Part shown: one piece after another, positions 52,565 to 60,949 of the stretch
How positions within the stretch are numbered: the stretch's first letter is position 1
Layout of the letters: the number at the start of each line of letters is the position of its first letter
Assembly (NCBI RefSeq): GCF_004331435.1
Contig: NZ_SJKA01000009.1
Location: forward strand, 124,001 to 188,000
Length of the DNA: 64,000 nucleotides
Source of the DNA: Kribbella sindirgiensis
GTDB taxonomy: Bacteria > Actinomycetota > Actinomycetes > Propionibacteriales > Kribbellaceae
Reading direction: 5' to 3'
The notes under the pieces: generated by a model
Told to the model about the DNA's origin: nothing
The model's input: only the letters and a program-made list of their open reading frames with translations
Databases searched by the model: none
Made by a program: the position numbers and the translations under genes

Positions 52565-53011
52565 ATGCCCAACTCCGCACTGGCCACCACCAACCAGCCA
52601 CGCCCCACCCAAGCCACCCCGCGCCCCGTCCCCCGCAGCCAACTGGAGCTCAGCACCCCTGACACCAGCACCCGCGTGCGTCGCACACGCCTCACCCCTT
52701 TCCGGGCCCTCCGCCCCCGCGGCGCAGCCAAGATCCGTCGCACGACAGAACTCAGCCTCCTCCGCCAACCGGGAGCTGACCGCACCCGCAGCACAGGCAT
52801 CAGACGCCTTTACAGCAAAGGCATAAACCGCCTCCGCCACCGCGCAGAACGCGGAGCCGTAACCGCCGAATACGCCATCATGATCGTCGGCGCCTGCGCC
52901 ATCGGCGGCGTCCTGGTAGCCCTCCTCAGATCCCCCGCCATGCAGAACGCCCTCAAATCGATCATCAACTACGGCCTGAAACTCGCCGGCGTAGAAGGCG
53001 TACACCTCTGA
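52565..53011 (+). CDS. DUF4244 protein, Flp-type pilin candidate
   Basis: 148 residues from ATG 52565 (CAGGAGG upstream). The C-terminal ~50 residues look like a mature Flp pilin: ERG followed by AVTAEYAIMIVG, which puts Glu at +5 and Tyr at +6 after the predicted cut after Gly97, then a hydrophobic helix ending near LLRSP. The ~97-residue leader is unusual, as Flp prepilins normally have 10-20. It is Arg/Pro/Thr-rich and disordered. It probably is the main pilus subunit. The prepilin peptidase is not in the window. Confidence 0.82.
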   Translation: MPNSALATTNQPRPTQATPRPVPRSQLELSTPDTSTRVRRTRLTPFRALRPRGAAKIRRTTELSLLRQPGADRTRSTGIRRLYSKGINRLRHRAERGAVTAEYAIMIVGACAIGGVLVALLRSPAMQNALKSIINYGLKLAGVEGVHL

Positions 53012-53134
53012 CCCACCCGCCCTCCCCGGCGCACACCTGCGGGCGGCCATCCGACGCCGTCAAGCCGACACCCCCTCAATCCGGCGGCCGGTCGATGCCC
53101 CCTCCACGACCGGCCGCCACCCAAAGGACCCCCC

Positions 53135-53599
53135 ATGCCCCACCACCAAGCCGCGCCGCCCCCGCAAACCCCCACCACACAACCCACAGCACCCCACCCC
53201 ACCCCCACAGCCCGACCCGAGCCCGTGGTTCGGGCTGGTCGTGGGGTTCGAAGCGAGAGCGGGGCTGTTACGGCTGAGATGGCGTTGGCGCTTCCTGTGC
53301 TGGTTTCTCTTCTGCTGTTGGGGATCTGGTCTGTCGGTCTCGTCGTGCTGAACATCCGCTGCATCGACGCCGCCCGCGACGTAGCTCGGGCTGTCGCACG
53401 TGGTGAGTCGGTCGATCAGGCAAAGGCGATCGGTCACCGCACCGTGCCCGCCGGGACGATCGTCATCCATCGCGACGCATCAGACATCCAAGTGACAGTC
53501 ACCGCCACTCCCGCCCACAAACCACCCCTCCTCGACTTCCTGTCTCCCACCCGCCTGACAGCAACCGCCACCCTCCAAGCGGAACCGGACACGCCATGA
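53135..53599 (+). CDS. tadE: TadE-like minor pilin
   Basis: 154 residues. A Pro/Thr-rich leader (~43 residues) leads to ESG followed by AVTAEMALALPVLVSLLLLGIW, a pilin-like cleavage site with Glu at +5 and a hydrophobic helix. The rest is a small periplasmic-type domain (NIRCIDAARDVARAVARGES). ATG 53135 has AAAGGA upstream. GTG at 53225 would remove most of the leader and is possible. Base composition switches from C-rich to G-rich at about 53,220, inside the leader. Its stop overlaps the next start by 4 nt. Confidence 0.85.
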   Translation: MPHHQAAPPPQTPTTQPTAPHPTPTARPEPVVRAGRGVRSESGAVTAEMALALPVLVSLLLLGIWSVGLVVLNIRCIDAARDVARAVARGESVDQAKAIGHRTVPAGTIVIHRDASDIQVTVTATPAHKPPLLDFLSPTRLTATATLQAEPDTP

Positions 53600-54084
53600 C
53601 CCGCACCGAACGAGGCAGTGCCACACTCCACACCCTCTTCGCCGCCATGCTCCTCTTCACAGCCGTAACCGCAGCAATCCTCTGGTCAGCGATCTCGACC
53701 GCCCGCCACAAACTCACCGCCGCAGCCGACCTAACCGCCCTAAGCGCCGCCCAGTCCCTCGCCACAGACCAATCCCTCGAGACCGCATCACTCGGCACCG
53801 GTCAGTCCCGCGGAACCGCTCAGTCCCGCGGAACCGCTCAGTCCCTCCGCGCTGCCCTGCCCGTCGGCTCCAACGGGCAGCTGGAATCTCCTGAGCAGTC
53901 TGAGGGCAACGCGCTGCCCGCGGCACCGTGTGTGACGGCAGAGCGGATCGCGGTGCTCAACAAGGTGCGGCTGGCTGAGTGTGTTGTCGCGGCCGGCGCC
54001 GTGACTGTTGAAGTGGCGCTTGAGCTAGACCTCCGCGTGACGCGTCCGACTCTGACCGCGGCGGCGCGTGCCGGGCCGTTGTGA
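53596..54084 (+). CDS. TadE/Rv3654c-like secreted protein with internal repeat
   Basis: 162 residues. The N-terminal ERGSATLHTLFAAMLLFTAVTAAILW is the Rv3654c-type helical segment, followed by AISTARHKLTAAADLTALSAAQ, which is typical of the family. Two exact 18-bp units (53803-53820 and 53821-53838, each CAGTCCCGCGGAACCGCT) give QSRGTA twice, inside a wider QSL/QSR-rich run (~57-84) not usual for the family. It is the last gene of the Tad operon. The role in the pilus is not established. Confidence 0.8.
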   Translation: MTRTERGSATLHTLFAAMLLFTAVTAAILWSAISTARHKLTAAADLTALSAAQSLATDQSLETASLGTGQSRGTAQSRGTAQSLRAALPVGSNGQLESPEQSEGNALPAAPCVTAERIAVLNKVRLAECVVAAGAVTVEVALELDLRVTRPTLTAAARAGPL

Positions 54085-54270
54085 TCTCGTCTCGTCAACC
54101 ACTCGTTGCGCGCTCGGTTCTGGTGTGATCGCGATCTGGTCGCAATCTGGTAGAGATGCCGCGTTGATGTGGACGACGTACGGGAGGGCGCTCCATGATC
54201 GGGAACCGAGTACAGCTCATCTTCCCGGACGTACTTCCCCGACGCCCGGTCGGTTACCTCGGAGGCTCGT

Positions 54271-54891
54271 TTGCCCAACCGGATTCGGCTGCTGCTGGTC
54301 GACGACCAGATCCTCAGCCGAGGCTTGCTTCGCAGCGGTCTCGAGCGCGAGCGCGATCTGGAGATCGTTGCCGAGCTCAACCGATCTGACGATGTCGTCG
54401 GTGCGGCCAAGCGGCACCGCGCGAACGTCGCGCTGGTCGATGCGGGCGGTCCGGGCAGCGACAGCATCACCGTCACGACCAGGTTGCGTACGTCGATGCC
54501 GGAGTGCCGGGTCGTGATGCTCACGACGTACGGTCGGCCGGTGCATCTGCGTCGCGGGCTCGATGCCGGGGCGAAGGGTTTCGCGTTGAAGGGCAGTCCG
54601 GTGCCGCAGCTGGCGGATGCGGTACGGCGGGTGCACCTTGGTCTGCGCGTGGTCGACGCGAACCTCGCGGCCGAGAACCTCAGGTACTCCGAGACTCCGT
54701 TGAACGCGGACGAGACCGACACACTGCGCGCGGCGCGCGACGGTGGATCGGTTGCCGTCATGGCGCAGGAACTCGACGTGTCCGAGCGGGTCGTCCGTAC
54801 CCGGCTCTGGTCGGCGATCGGTAAGACCGGCGCACACACCCGCTCCGACGCCGTCGACATCGCGGAACGAAACGGCTGGCTCCTCGACTAG
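54271..54891 (+). CDS. NarL-type response regulator with TTG start
   Basis: 206 residues. TTG 54271 is chosen because GGAGG (54261-54265) lies 5 nt upstream and RIRLLLVDDQILSRGLLR is the classic receiver start. In the receiver the acid pair is VDD, the phosphorylated Asp is in NVALVDAGGPG, the Thr in VVMLTTYGRP, and the Lys in GFALKGSP. The C-terminal HTH is divergent: DETDTLRAARDGGSVAVMAQEL then RVVRTRLWSAIGKTG. No histidine kinase gene is adjacent, so it is an orphan. The upstream gap 54085-54270 has GCGATCTGGT-like repeats but no gene. Confidence 0.85.
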   Translation: MPNRIRLLLVDDQILSRGLLRSGLERERDLEIVAELNRSDDVVGAAKRHRANVALVDAGGPGSDSITVTTRLRTSMPECRVVMLTTYGRPVHLRRGLDAGAKGFALKGSPVPQLADAVRRVHLGLRVVDANLAAENLRYSETPLNADETDTLRAARDGGSVAVMAQELDVSERVVRTRLWSAIGKTGAHTRSDAVDIAERNGWLLD

Positions 54892-54922
54892 GCCCCGAGC
54901 CCAGGACCGGGCAACGCCGGCC

Positions 54923-54945
54923 CGAGCCGCGAAGTCCGCGGCTCG
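54923..54945. terminator. Hairpin between convergent genes
   Basis: CGAGCCGCG AAGTC CGCGGCTCG is a 9-bp perfect stem. It lies 32 bp after the response regulator stop and 43 bp from the convergent SDR end, with no U tract. Confidence 0.65.
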
Positions 54946-54987
54946 CCGGAGGTTGGTGGTCGTGGTGGGTCGGTGGCTGTGGGTGGG

Positions 54988-55710
54988 TTAGGCGGTGAGG
55001 CGTGCACCGCCATCTGTTTCGATGACGGTTCCGGTGATGTTGGGGTTGGTGGCCAGTAGCACGATTGCCTCGGCGATGTCCGAGGCCGTGGCGATCTGCT
55101 TGACGGGCAAGCTTTCGGCTGCCTGCTTGAAGAAAGCGGTTCGTGCCTCAGGGGCGAGTCCGTCCCACCAGGGTGTGTCGACGTAACCGGGCGAGACGGC
55201 GTTCACGCGGACAGGCGCCAGTTCGGCGGCAAGTGGCTGGATGAGGCCTTCGATGGCGGCGTTGAGGGATCCGATTCCGGCCGTTCCGGGCATGGCGGCT
55301 CGTGCGGTGACTGCGCCGACGAGCGTGATCGAGGCGTCCGCAGTGAGGTGGGCGAGCGTGGCCTGGAGCGCGATGAGCGTTGGCCAGTACTTCTCATCGA
55401 ACGCCTGCCGCAGGCCGTCCAGGGGAAGGTCGCTGAGCGGACCGGCCCCGCCGCTGCCCGCGAGGGTGATGACCAGGTGGCGGATCGGGCCGATGCTCGC
55501 TGCGAGCGCAGCGACCGCCTCGGCGTCGGCCGCGTCGAGAACGTGTCCCTGGACCTCGCCGGGTACGGCGGCATCGATGGCCGTCATCGCCTTCTCCAAG
55601 CGTTCGGGGTTGCGGCCGGCGATGTGGACCACGCCTCCCCGACGGGCCAGTTGCTCGGCGACCGCCAGGCCGATCCCCGACGTGCCACCGATGACAAGTG
55701 CTGAAGACAT
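54988..55710 (-). CDS. Short-chain dehydrogenase/reductase
   Basis: 240 residues, classical SDR: VIGGTSGIGLAVAEQLARRG at the N-terminus and VNAVSPGYVDTPW near the C-terminal half. The active-site region reads SLNAAIEGLIQPLA, where the usual Tyr-x-x-x-Lys is replaced by Ser-Leu-Asn-Ala, so catalysis by the standard triad is doubtful. It is divergent from a TetR gene, and two operator copies in between suggest repression. The substrate is unknown. Confidence 0.85.
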   Translation of the reverse strand: MSSALVIGGTSGIGLAVAEQLARRGGVVHIAGRNPERLEKAMTAIDAAVPGEVQGHVLDAADAEAVAALAASIGPIRHLVITLAGSGGAGPLSDLPLDGLRQAFDEKYWPTLIALQATLAHLTADASITLVGAVTARAAMPGTAGIGSLNAAIEGLIQPLAAELAPVRVNAVSPGYVDTPWWDGLAPEARTAFFKQAAESLPVKQIATASDIAEAIVLLATNPNITGTVIETDGGARLTA

Positions 55711-55726
55711 GCTGACTCCTCAATTC

Positions 55727-55776
55727 GAGACGTTGCGTCTCGCCAACGGTAGCACTATTTCTAGACGTTGCGTCTC
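55727..55776. promoter_or_regulatory. Two TetR operators between divergent genes
   Basis: GAGACGTTGCGTCTC (55727-55741) is a perfect 6-3-6 dyad. TAGACGTTGCGTCTC (55762-55776) is a second copy with one change. They are 35 bp apart, between the SDR and the TetR gene, and probably bind that repressor. Confidence 0.8.
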
Positions 55777-55797
55777 GTTAGGGCTAGGGTGAGGCTC

Positions 55798-56391
55798 ATG
55801 AGCAGTGCTACGACGCCCGCTCGTGGCCGCAGGCGTAGCGAGCAGACCAGACTCGCGATCCTCACAGCGGCCTACGAGCTCACCACCGAGGTCGGCTACC
55901 CAGATCTCACGATCGAAGGCATCGCCGCCCGCGCCGGAGCGGGCAAGCAGACCGTGTACCGCTGGTGGCCCACCAAGGCAGACGTCTTGCTCGAAGCCTT
56001 GGCGCTCAAGGCCGATCTGAAGGTCTCGACGGCGGATCAGGGCTCGTTCGAGGCTGAGCTGGACGCGTTCCTGCAGGACTCCGCGGCCCTGATGGCGTTC
56101 CCAGGCGTGGCTCCCGTCCTGCGCTCCTTGATGGCCGAGGCGCAGCGCGACGCCGACTTCCGCCGGCGCTTCCGCGATGGTTTCCTGCTCAAGCGCAGGG
56201 CGGCGCTCGAGACCATCGTGGAGCGCGCCGCGGCACGTGGCGACAAGCCCGATCGTCTGACCGGCGCATTCGCCGCCGACGTGGTGTTCGGTCTGATCTG
56301 GTACCGGATTCTCGCCACCGAGCGCTTGCTCGACGAAGACGACATCGCCGCCCTCGAGCAACTGCTGACCGAACACCCTGGGAAGGAGTAG
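55798..56391 (+). CDS. TetR-family regulator
   Basis: 197 residues from ATG 55798. The HTH is LAILTAAYELTTEVGYPDLTIEGIAARAGAGKQTVYRWW. The C-terminal domain (EAELDAFLQDSAALMAFPGVAPVLRSLMAEAQ) is of the TetR_C_16/AefR-like kind. It is divergent from an SDR, and the next gene downstream starts 2 nt after its stop. It probably represses both neighbours through the repeated dyad upstream. Confidence 0.92.
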   Translation: MSSATTPARGRRRSEQTRLAILTAAYELTTEVGYPDLTIEGIAARAGAGKQTVYRWWPTKADVLLEALALKADLKVSTADQGSFEAELDAFLQDSAALMAFPGVAPVLRSLMAEAQRDADFRRRFRDGFLLKRRAALETIVERAAARGDKPDRLTGAFAADVVFGLIWYRILATERLLDEDDIAALEQLLTEHPGKE

Positions 56392-56393
56392 GG

Positions 56394-57215
56394 ATGCCCG
56401 AACGGGTCATCGTCGTCACCGGAGCAACCGACGGTCTGGGGCGGTCGCTCAGCAGCGCGCTGGCACACGAACCCGCGACACGTCTCATCCTCCATGGGCG
56501 GGACCAAGCTCGGCTCGACGATCTGGCCGGCTCGCTGGCCGATGCGCAAGCGTCGATCCAGACAGTCCGAGCTGACTTCTCCGAGCTGGCGCAGGTACAT
56601 CGCGTGGCCGACGAGATCGCCGGGCTGTCCGATCACCTCTCTGTGCTGGTCAACAACGCCGGCATCGGTGCCGGCGAACCCGAGGGGTCGGACCGTCGAG
56701 TCACCGTCGACGGGAACGAGCTCCGCTTCGCGGTCAACCATCTCGCTCCGTTCGCCCTGACCCAGCATCTCCTGCCGCTGCTCGACCGCGGTGCGCCCGC
56801 ACGCATCGTCAACGTCGCCTCGATCGGCCAGAGCCCGATCGATCTCGAGGATCCGTCGCTCGAACACGGTTATACCGGCGTGCGCGCCTACGGTCAGTCC
56901 AAATTGGCGATGATCACCACCGGATTCGTGCTCGCCGGCCGACTCGACCCCCAGCGCGTCACTGTCAACGCCTTACACCCGGCCACGTACATGCCGACCA
57001 AGATGGTCATGGACTCGGTCGGGTACAGCATCGACTCCCTCGAAACAGGACTGAACGCGACCTTGCGTCTCATCCTCGCCCCCGAACTCGAAGGCGTCAC
57101 CGGGCAGTTCTACGACCGCACCAGCGTCGCTCGGGCTCACCCGGACGCCTACAACGCCAGGATCCAACAGCAGGTCTGGGACCTCAGTACGAGACTCACC
57201 ATGCAACCCGCCTGA
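56394..57215 (+). CDS. Short-chain dehydrogenase/reductase, retinol-dehydrogenase-like
   Basis: 273 residues. VVTGATDGLGRSL binds the cofactor, LVNNAGIGAGEP follows, the catalytic Ser is in IVNVASIGQSPID, and Tyr/Lys in YGQSKLAM gives Y-x-x-x-K. LHPATYMPTKM corresponds to the PG motif region. AAGGAGTAGGG precedes the ATG, and the gene is in an operon with the TetR gene. The substrate is unknown. Confidence 0.9.
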   Translation: MPERVIVVTGATDGLGRSLSSALAHEPATRLILHGRDQARLDDLAGSLADAQASIQTVRADFSELAQVHRVADEIAGLSDHLSVLVNNAGIGAGEPEGSDRRVTVDGNELRFAVNHLAPFALTQHLLPLLDRGAPARIVNVASIGQSPIDLEDPSLEHGYTGVRAYGQSKLAMITTGFVLAGRLDPQRVTVNALHPATYMPTKMVMDSVGYSIDSLETGLNATLRLILAPELEGVTGQFYDRTSVARAHPDAYNARIQQQVWDLSTRLTMQPA

Positions 57216-57314
57216 ACCCGAGTTCCAACCAGACCGCACGACACCGTTGGCGCCGTCATGACCCGCGCCAGCTGGATGCCGTCGCTGGTGTGCATGGAGG
57301 GGCAGACTGGCGGG

Positions 57315-57731
57315 GTGGATGGTGGACGGAGTCAGGTCGTTGTCGTTGATGCTGCGAACGTTGTCGGGTCACGCCCGGACGGGTGGTGGCGGGATCGGGT
57401 TGGTGCGGCTCGGCGGTTGCTGACCCGGCTGACGGCGTTGCAAGAGCGGTTGCGTGACACGGACCTCGTCGTCGTGCTGGAGGGCGCTGCGTGCCGGGCG
57501 GTGTCGGGGGATGGCGCGCCTGAGACCGGTCACGTTCGGGTGGTGCTGGCGTCGGGTTCCGGTGACGACACCATCGTGAGTGTGACGGCGGAGGTCGTTG
57601 CGCAGTCACAGCATCCAGCCGTCACTGTTGTCACCGCGGACCGCGGCCTGCGGCAGCGAGTCGAACCCATCGGCGCGACCACCACTGGCCCTCGCTGGCT
57701 CCTGGACCAACTGGACGCCCTGTCCGACTAG
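57315..57731 (+). CDS. NYN/YacP-like (PIN-fold) protein
   Basis: 138 residues from GTG 57315, with GGAGGGG about 12 nt upstream. In-frame ATGs at 57258 and 57294 lack ribosome sites. The fold features are VVVVDAANVVGSRPDGWW (metal-site aspartates), DLVVVLEGAA, SGDDTIV and VVTADRGLRQRVE. YacP-like NYN proteins are predicted RNases acting on structured RNA. The 3' end overlaps the PHP-domain gene by 4 nt tail to tail. Confidence 0.75.
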   Translation: MDGGRSQVVVVDAANVVGSRPDGWWRDRVGAARRLLTRLTALQERLRDTDLVVVLEGAACRAVSGDGAPETGHVRVVLASGSGDDTIVSVTAEVVAQSQHPAVTVVTADRGLRQRVEPIGATTTGPRWLLDQLDALSD

Positions 57732-58975
57732 GTGCAGGTGGACAGGAGCTTGCCGGTGTGAGTGATGAGGAGATGCGGCCCGGGGCTGGCGGGGAGGTGA
57801 GCTCTGTCGGTGCGTATGGCGTGGCGGGTGCCGTCGGGGGAGATGACCAGCGAGTTAGCGGCGTCGAGGGCGATGAGTTCGTCGTCGGCGCGGACCAGGA
57901 CGGGGGCGGTGTAGGACCACGACAGGGCGGTACGGCCGGCCGCTAGGGCTTCGAGGGTGGCGGCGGGGAGTTCGTCGGGGCCTTCGGCGGAAGCGTCCAC
58001 GGCGATCCAGGTCGTGGGCGAGCCGGGTGGCGTGATGGACGTCGGGTTGTGCCAGTCGCTGCCGCCGATGGGCGTCGTGCCTTCGAGGCCCCAGGCCTGC
58101 CACCACGCGATGGGCCCGCCCCAGGTGTGGTCCAGCCAGGAGGAGTGCCAGATCTCAGCGAGCGGTGGGTGCTCGGGGAGCGGGTGGCGCCAGGAGCAGT
58201 CGCCGCCGAGCGGATGGTTGATCGAGAGGAGACCCCCGCGGTTGGCGACCTCACCCACCCACGTAGCAGCGGGTTGGCGGAAGTCGATCGGGCCGATGGC
58301 GCCGAAGGCGTTGGCGTGGCCGGTGTCGGTGGTGACTTCCTGGCCGGGGATGAGGCCGAGGCCGAAGCGTTTGCTGAGCGAGGGGAGTTCGGCGTGGTGG
58401 GAGACGGTGTTGTGGTCGGTGACAGCCAGTACGTCGAGGCCGGCCGACAGACCGAGTGCGGCGAGGTTCGCGATCGGGGTCGAGCCGTCGGAGTGGAGGG
58501 AGTGAGCGTGGAAGTCGCCCGCGATCCACTTCAGGCCGGGGGATGCGGGGAGAGTACGGCGCGGTGGTCGCGCGGGTACGGCGATTGCGGCCGAGGCGTC
58601 GGCGTACTCCGTGAGGCCGGGGATGGTGTCGACTGGGCCGGTGACTGCTTCGACGAGGAGCTCAACGCCTTCGACCGGTACTCGGTGGAGGCCGAGGACG
58701 ACCCACCAGGTGCCTGGTTCGAGTTCCCCGGTTACGTAGCCGGGGGTGGCCGCCTCCGGGGTGATCGCGAAGGTTTGACGAGCGCCGCCGGACCACCCGC
58801 GCCACCCGGCCGCGCCTTCGCAGCCGATGTCGATGACGGCGCCTTCGACCGGCGGGACGGTGAGGGTGACGAGCAGGCCTGGGCAGTCGGCCGGGATGTC
58901 GACCGGCAGCGAATGCCAGACCGACTCGGCGCGGTCGTCGAGTGTCCAGCGCCGACGGTACGACGTGACAGCCAT
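57728..58975 (-). CDS. PHP-domain metallohydrolase (CehA/McbA family)
   Basis: 415 residues. The C-terminal ~270 residues carry the PHP metal sites: IAGDFHAHSLHSDGS, LAVTDHNTVSHH, SINHPLGG and IGGSDWHNP. The N-terminal ~140 residues are a beta-sandwich (VTLTVPPVEGAVIDIG). The family includes phosphoesterases and carbaryl hydrolase. It is the last gene of the importer operon, 52 nt after the ATPase gene. That position suggests it hydrolyses the imported compound, for instance a phosphodiester or ester. No signal peptide. Confidence 0.88.
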   Translation of the reverse strand: MAVTSYRRRWTLDDRAESVWHSLPVDIPADCPGLLVTLTVPPVEGAVIDIGCEGAAGWRGWSGGARQTFAITPEAATPGYVTGELEPGTWWVVLGLHRVPVEGVELLVEAVTGPVDTIPGLTEYADASAAIAVPARPPRRTLPASPGLKWIAGDFHAHSLHSDGSTPIANLAALGLSAGLDVLAVTDHNTVSHHAELPSLSKRFGLGLIPGQEVTTDTGHANAFGAIGPIDFRQPAATWVGEVANRGGLLSINHPLGGDCSWRHPLPEHPPLAEIWHSSWLDHTWGGPIAWWQAWGLEGTTPIGGSDWHNPTSITPPGSPTTWIAVDASAEGPDELPAATLEALAAGRTALSWSYTAPVLVRADDELIALDAANSLVISPDGTRHAIRTDRAHLPASPGPHLLITHTGKLLSTCT

Positions 58976-59010
58976 CAGGCGATCTCCCAGCGCACGAACG
59001 AACTCCTGCT

Positions 59011-59048
59011 CACGAACGGGCTCCGGTTCACGAGCGGGCTCCGGCTGT
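59011..59048. repeat. Short tandem repeat at the ATPase 3' end
   Basis: Two imperfect units, CACGAACGGGCTCCGGTT and CACGAGCGGGCTCCGGCT, sit side by side, and CACGAACGAACTCC lies just before them. The copy covers the ATPase stop at 59028, so it shapes the last few residues. Confidence 0.7.
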
Positions 59049-60128
59049 GTGGTCTGCGGAGTTGAGGAGTTCGCCGGTTTCCTGGGTGTAGAGGAGGACT
59101 CGGGAGGCGGGGGCGGTGAGGGCTACCGGGGCGCCGGGGGCGGGCTCGGTTTCCTCGGGCACCGTGACACCGATGAGGGTGCCGTCGCAGTCGACGCTGA
59201 CGAGGGACTGGGTGCCGAGATTCTCGGCGACGACGACCTCGCCGCGGAGGCTGGGCCCGGAGACGTCGCCGGTCGACAGAGTCAGGTACTCGGGCCGGAT
59301 GCCGACCGTGACCTCGGCGTCCGCCGGCGTGGAGACGGTTGTCGCGGGCAACGAACCGCCCGCGACGGAGACCGTGCCGTCGCCCAGGACCTTTCCGGGA
59401 AGGAGGTTCATCGGGGTCGAGCCGATGAAGTTCGCCACGAACGTGTTGGCCGGCCGGGCGAACACCTCACGTGGAGACCCCAGCTGCCGGAGCTTGCCCG
59501 AGTCCATGACCGCGATGCGATCGGCGAGCGCGAGGGCCTCGGCCTGGTCGTGGGTGACGAAGACCGTCGTGATGCCCAGGTCGCGCTGGAGCTTCTTCAG
59601 GAACGTACGGGCCTCGAGGCGCAGCCGCGCGTCGAGGTTCGACAGCGGCTCGTCGAGCAGCAGGACCTTGCCTTCGGACGCGATCGCACGGGCGAGAGCG
59701 ACACGTTGCTGCTGACCGCCGGACAGCTGCCCGGGCTTGCGTTCGAGGAGGCCGTCCAACGACAGTTCGCCCGCGGTGCGCGACGCGACCTCCAGACGAG
59801 TGGCGGCAGCGACCCGGCGTACCTTCAAGGGGTAGGTGATGTTTTCGGAGACGCTCATGTGCGGGAAGAGCGCGTAGTCCTGGAAGACCATGGCGACGCC
59901 GCGCTTGCCCGGCTCGGTGCGGGTGACGTCGGTCGCGTCGATGCGTACGGTGCCTTCGCTCGCGGCCTCCAGGCCGGCGATCGTGCGAAGCAGCGTGGTC
60001 TTGCCGCAGCCCGACGGACCGAGGAGGGCGAAGAACTCGCCGTCGGCCACGTGCAGGTCCAGCCCGTCGACGGCGCGGACGCCGTTCGGATAGACGGTTG
60101 CGAGGCCTTCGATGTCGATGCCCGCCAT
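59028..60128 (-). CDS. ABC-transporter ATPase, carbohydrate uptake (MsmK/UgpC-like)
   Basis: 366 residues. Walker A is LLGPSGCGKTTLL, the signature LSGGQQQRVALARAI, and Walker B LLLDEPLSNLDA with the switch His in FVTHDQAEAL. The C-terminal ~110 residues are a TOBE/MalK regulatory domain (VGIRPEYLTL). It powers the adjacent importer at the cytoplasmic face. The ATG overlaps the permease stop (ATGA). The longer frame to 60866 is an out-of-frame reading of the permease. Confidence 0.95.
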   Translation of the reverse strand: MAGIDIEGLATVYPNGVRAVDGLDLHVADGEFFALLGPSGCGKTTLLRTIAGLEAASEGTVRIDATDVTRTEPGKRGVAMVFQDYALFPHMSVSENITYPLKVRRVAAATRLEVASRTAGELSLDGLLERKPGQLSGGQQQRVALARAIASEGKVLLLDEPLSNLDARLRLEARTFLKKLQRDLGITTVFVTHDQAEALALADRIAVMDSGKLRQLGSPREVFARPANTFVANFIGSTPMNLLPGKVLGDGTVSVAGGSLPATTVSTPADAEVTVGIRPEYLTLSTGDVSGPSLRGEVVVAENLGTQSLVSVDCDGTLIGVTVPEETEPAPGAPVALTAPASRVLLYTQETGELLNSADHTAGARS

Positions 60129-60949
60129 CAGCTCTTGATCCCTCCGTGGAAGCGGAACCCATACCGCGAGTTCACCAGCAGGTACAGCACGACGACCGGG
60201 ATCGAGAACAGCAGCGAGAACACCGGCAGCACTTGCAGGTTCACGCTGCCGCCTTCGTCGGTGAGCGTCTGCATCAGCACCGCACCGGGCTGCTTGTCGA
60301 TCGATCGGATGAGTAGGAAGGGCACCAGGAAGTTGCCCCAGGAGTTGACGAACGCCCACACCATGATGGTCGCGAGCCCGGGCCGCGCGACCGGGAGTAC
60401 GACGTCCCGCAGGATCTGGCCGGTGGACGCGCCGAAGACCCGCGCCGACTCCTCGTAGGACTTGGGGACCGCGTCGACGAAGTCCTTCAGGATGAAGATC
60501 GCGGCCGGCAACAGGCCGCCGGTCATCACCAGCGCGACGCCGAACCGGGAGTCGATCAGCCCGAGCTGGAACATCATCACGAAGATCGGCACCATCGCCG
60601 CCGTGCCGGTGACGACCGAGGAGAGCAGCAGCAACCCGTACAGCAAGGCGTCTCGGCCCGGGATCCGCACTCGCGACAGCGCGTAGGAAGCCAGTGCGGC
60701 GAAGGCAGTCACCGCGACCGCGGTCGTCACGCAGATCAGCAGCGAGTTGACCATCGAGTGCATCGCATACGGGTGGTCGAGCGTCTTGCGGATGTTCTCC
60801 AGCGTCCAGTCCGGCCAGTGCACCCCGAGGCCCGGCGAGGCGTCGAACGGCGCCGACGCGATCCACAGCATCGGTACGGCGAAGAACAGCGTGATCGCGC
60901 AGATCAGGACGTAGAACCCGATCCGGCGTACGACGTACCCGGGCCTCAT
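60128..60949 (-). CDS. ABC-transporter permease, MalG-like
   Basis: 273 residues with about six membrane helices. The EAA loop, which docks the ATPase, is EESARVFGASTGQILRDVVLP. The N-terminus FYVLICAITLFFAVPMLWIA is typical of MalG/UgpE. It overlaps the other permease gene (4 nt) and the ATPase gene (1 nt), so the operon is fully coupled. Confidence 0.94.
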   Translation of the reverse strand: MRPGYVVRRIGFYVLICAITLFFAVPMLWIASAPFDASPGLGVHWPDWTLENIRKTLDHPYAMHSMVNSLLICVTTAVAVTAFAALASYALSRVRIPGRDALLYGLLLLSSVVTGTAAMVPIFVMMFQLGLIDSRFGVALVMTGGLLPAAIFILKDFVDAVPKSYEESARVFGASTGQILRDVVLPVARPGLATIMVWAFVNSWGNFLVPFLLIRSIDKQPGAVLMQTLTDEGGSVNLQVLPVFSLLFSIPVVVLYLLVNSRYGFRFHGGIKS

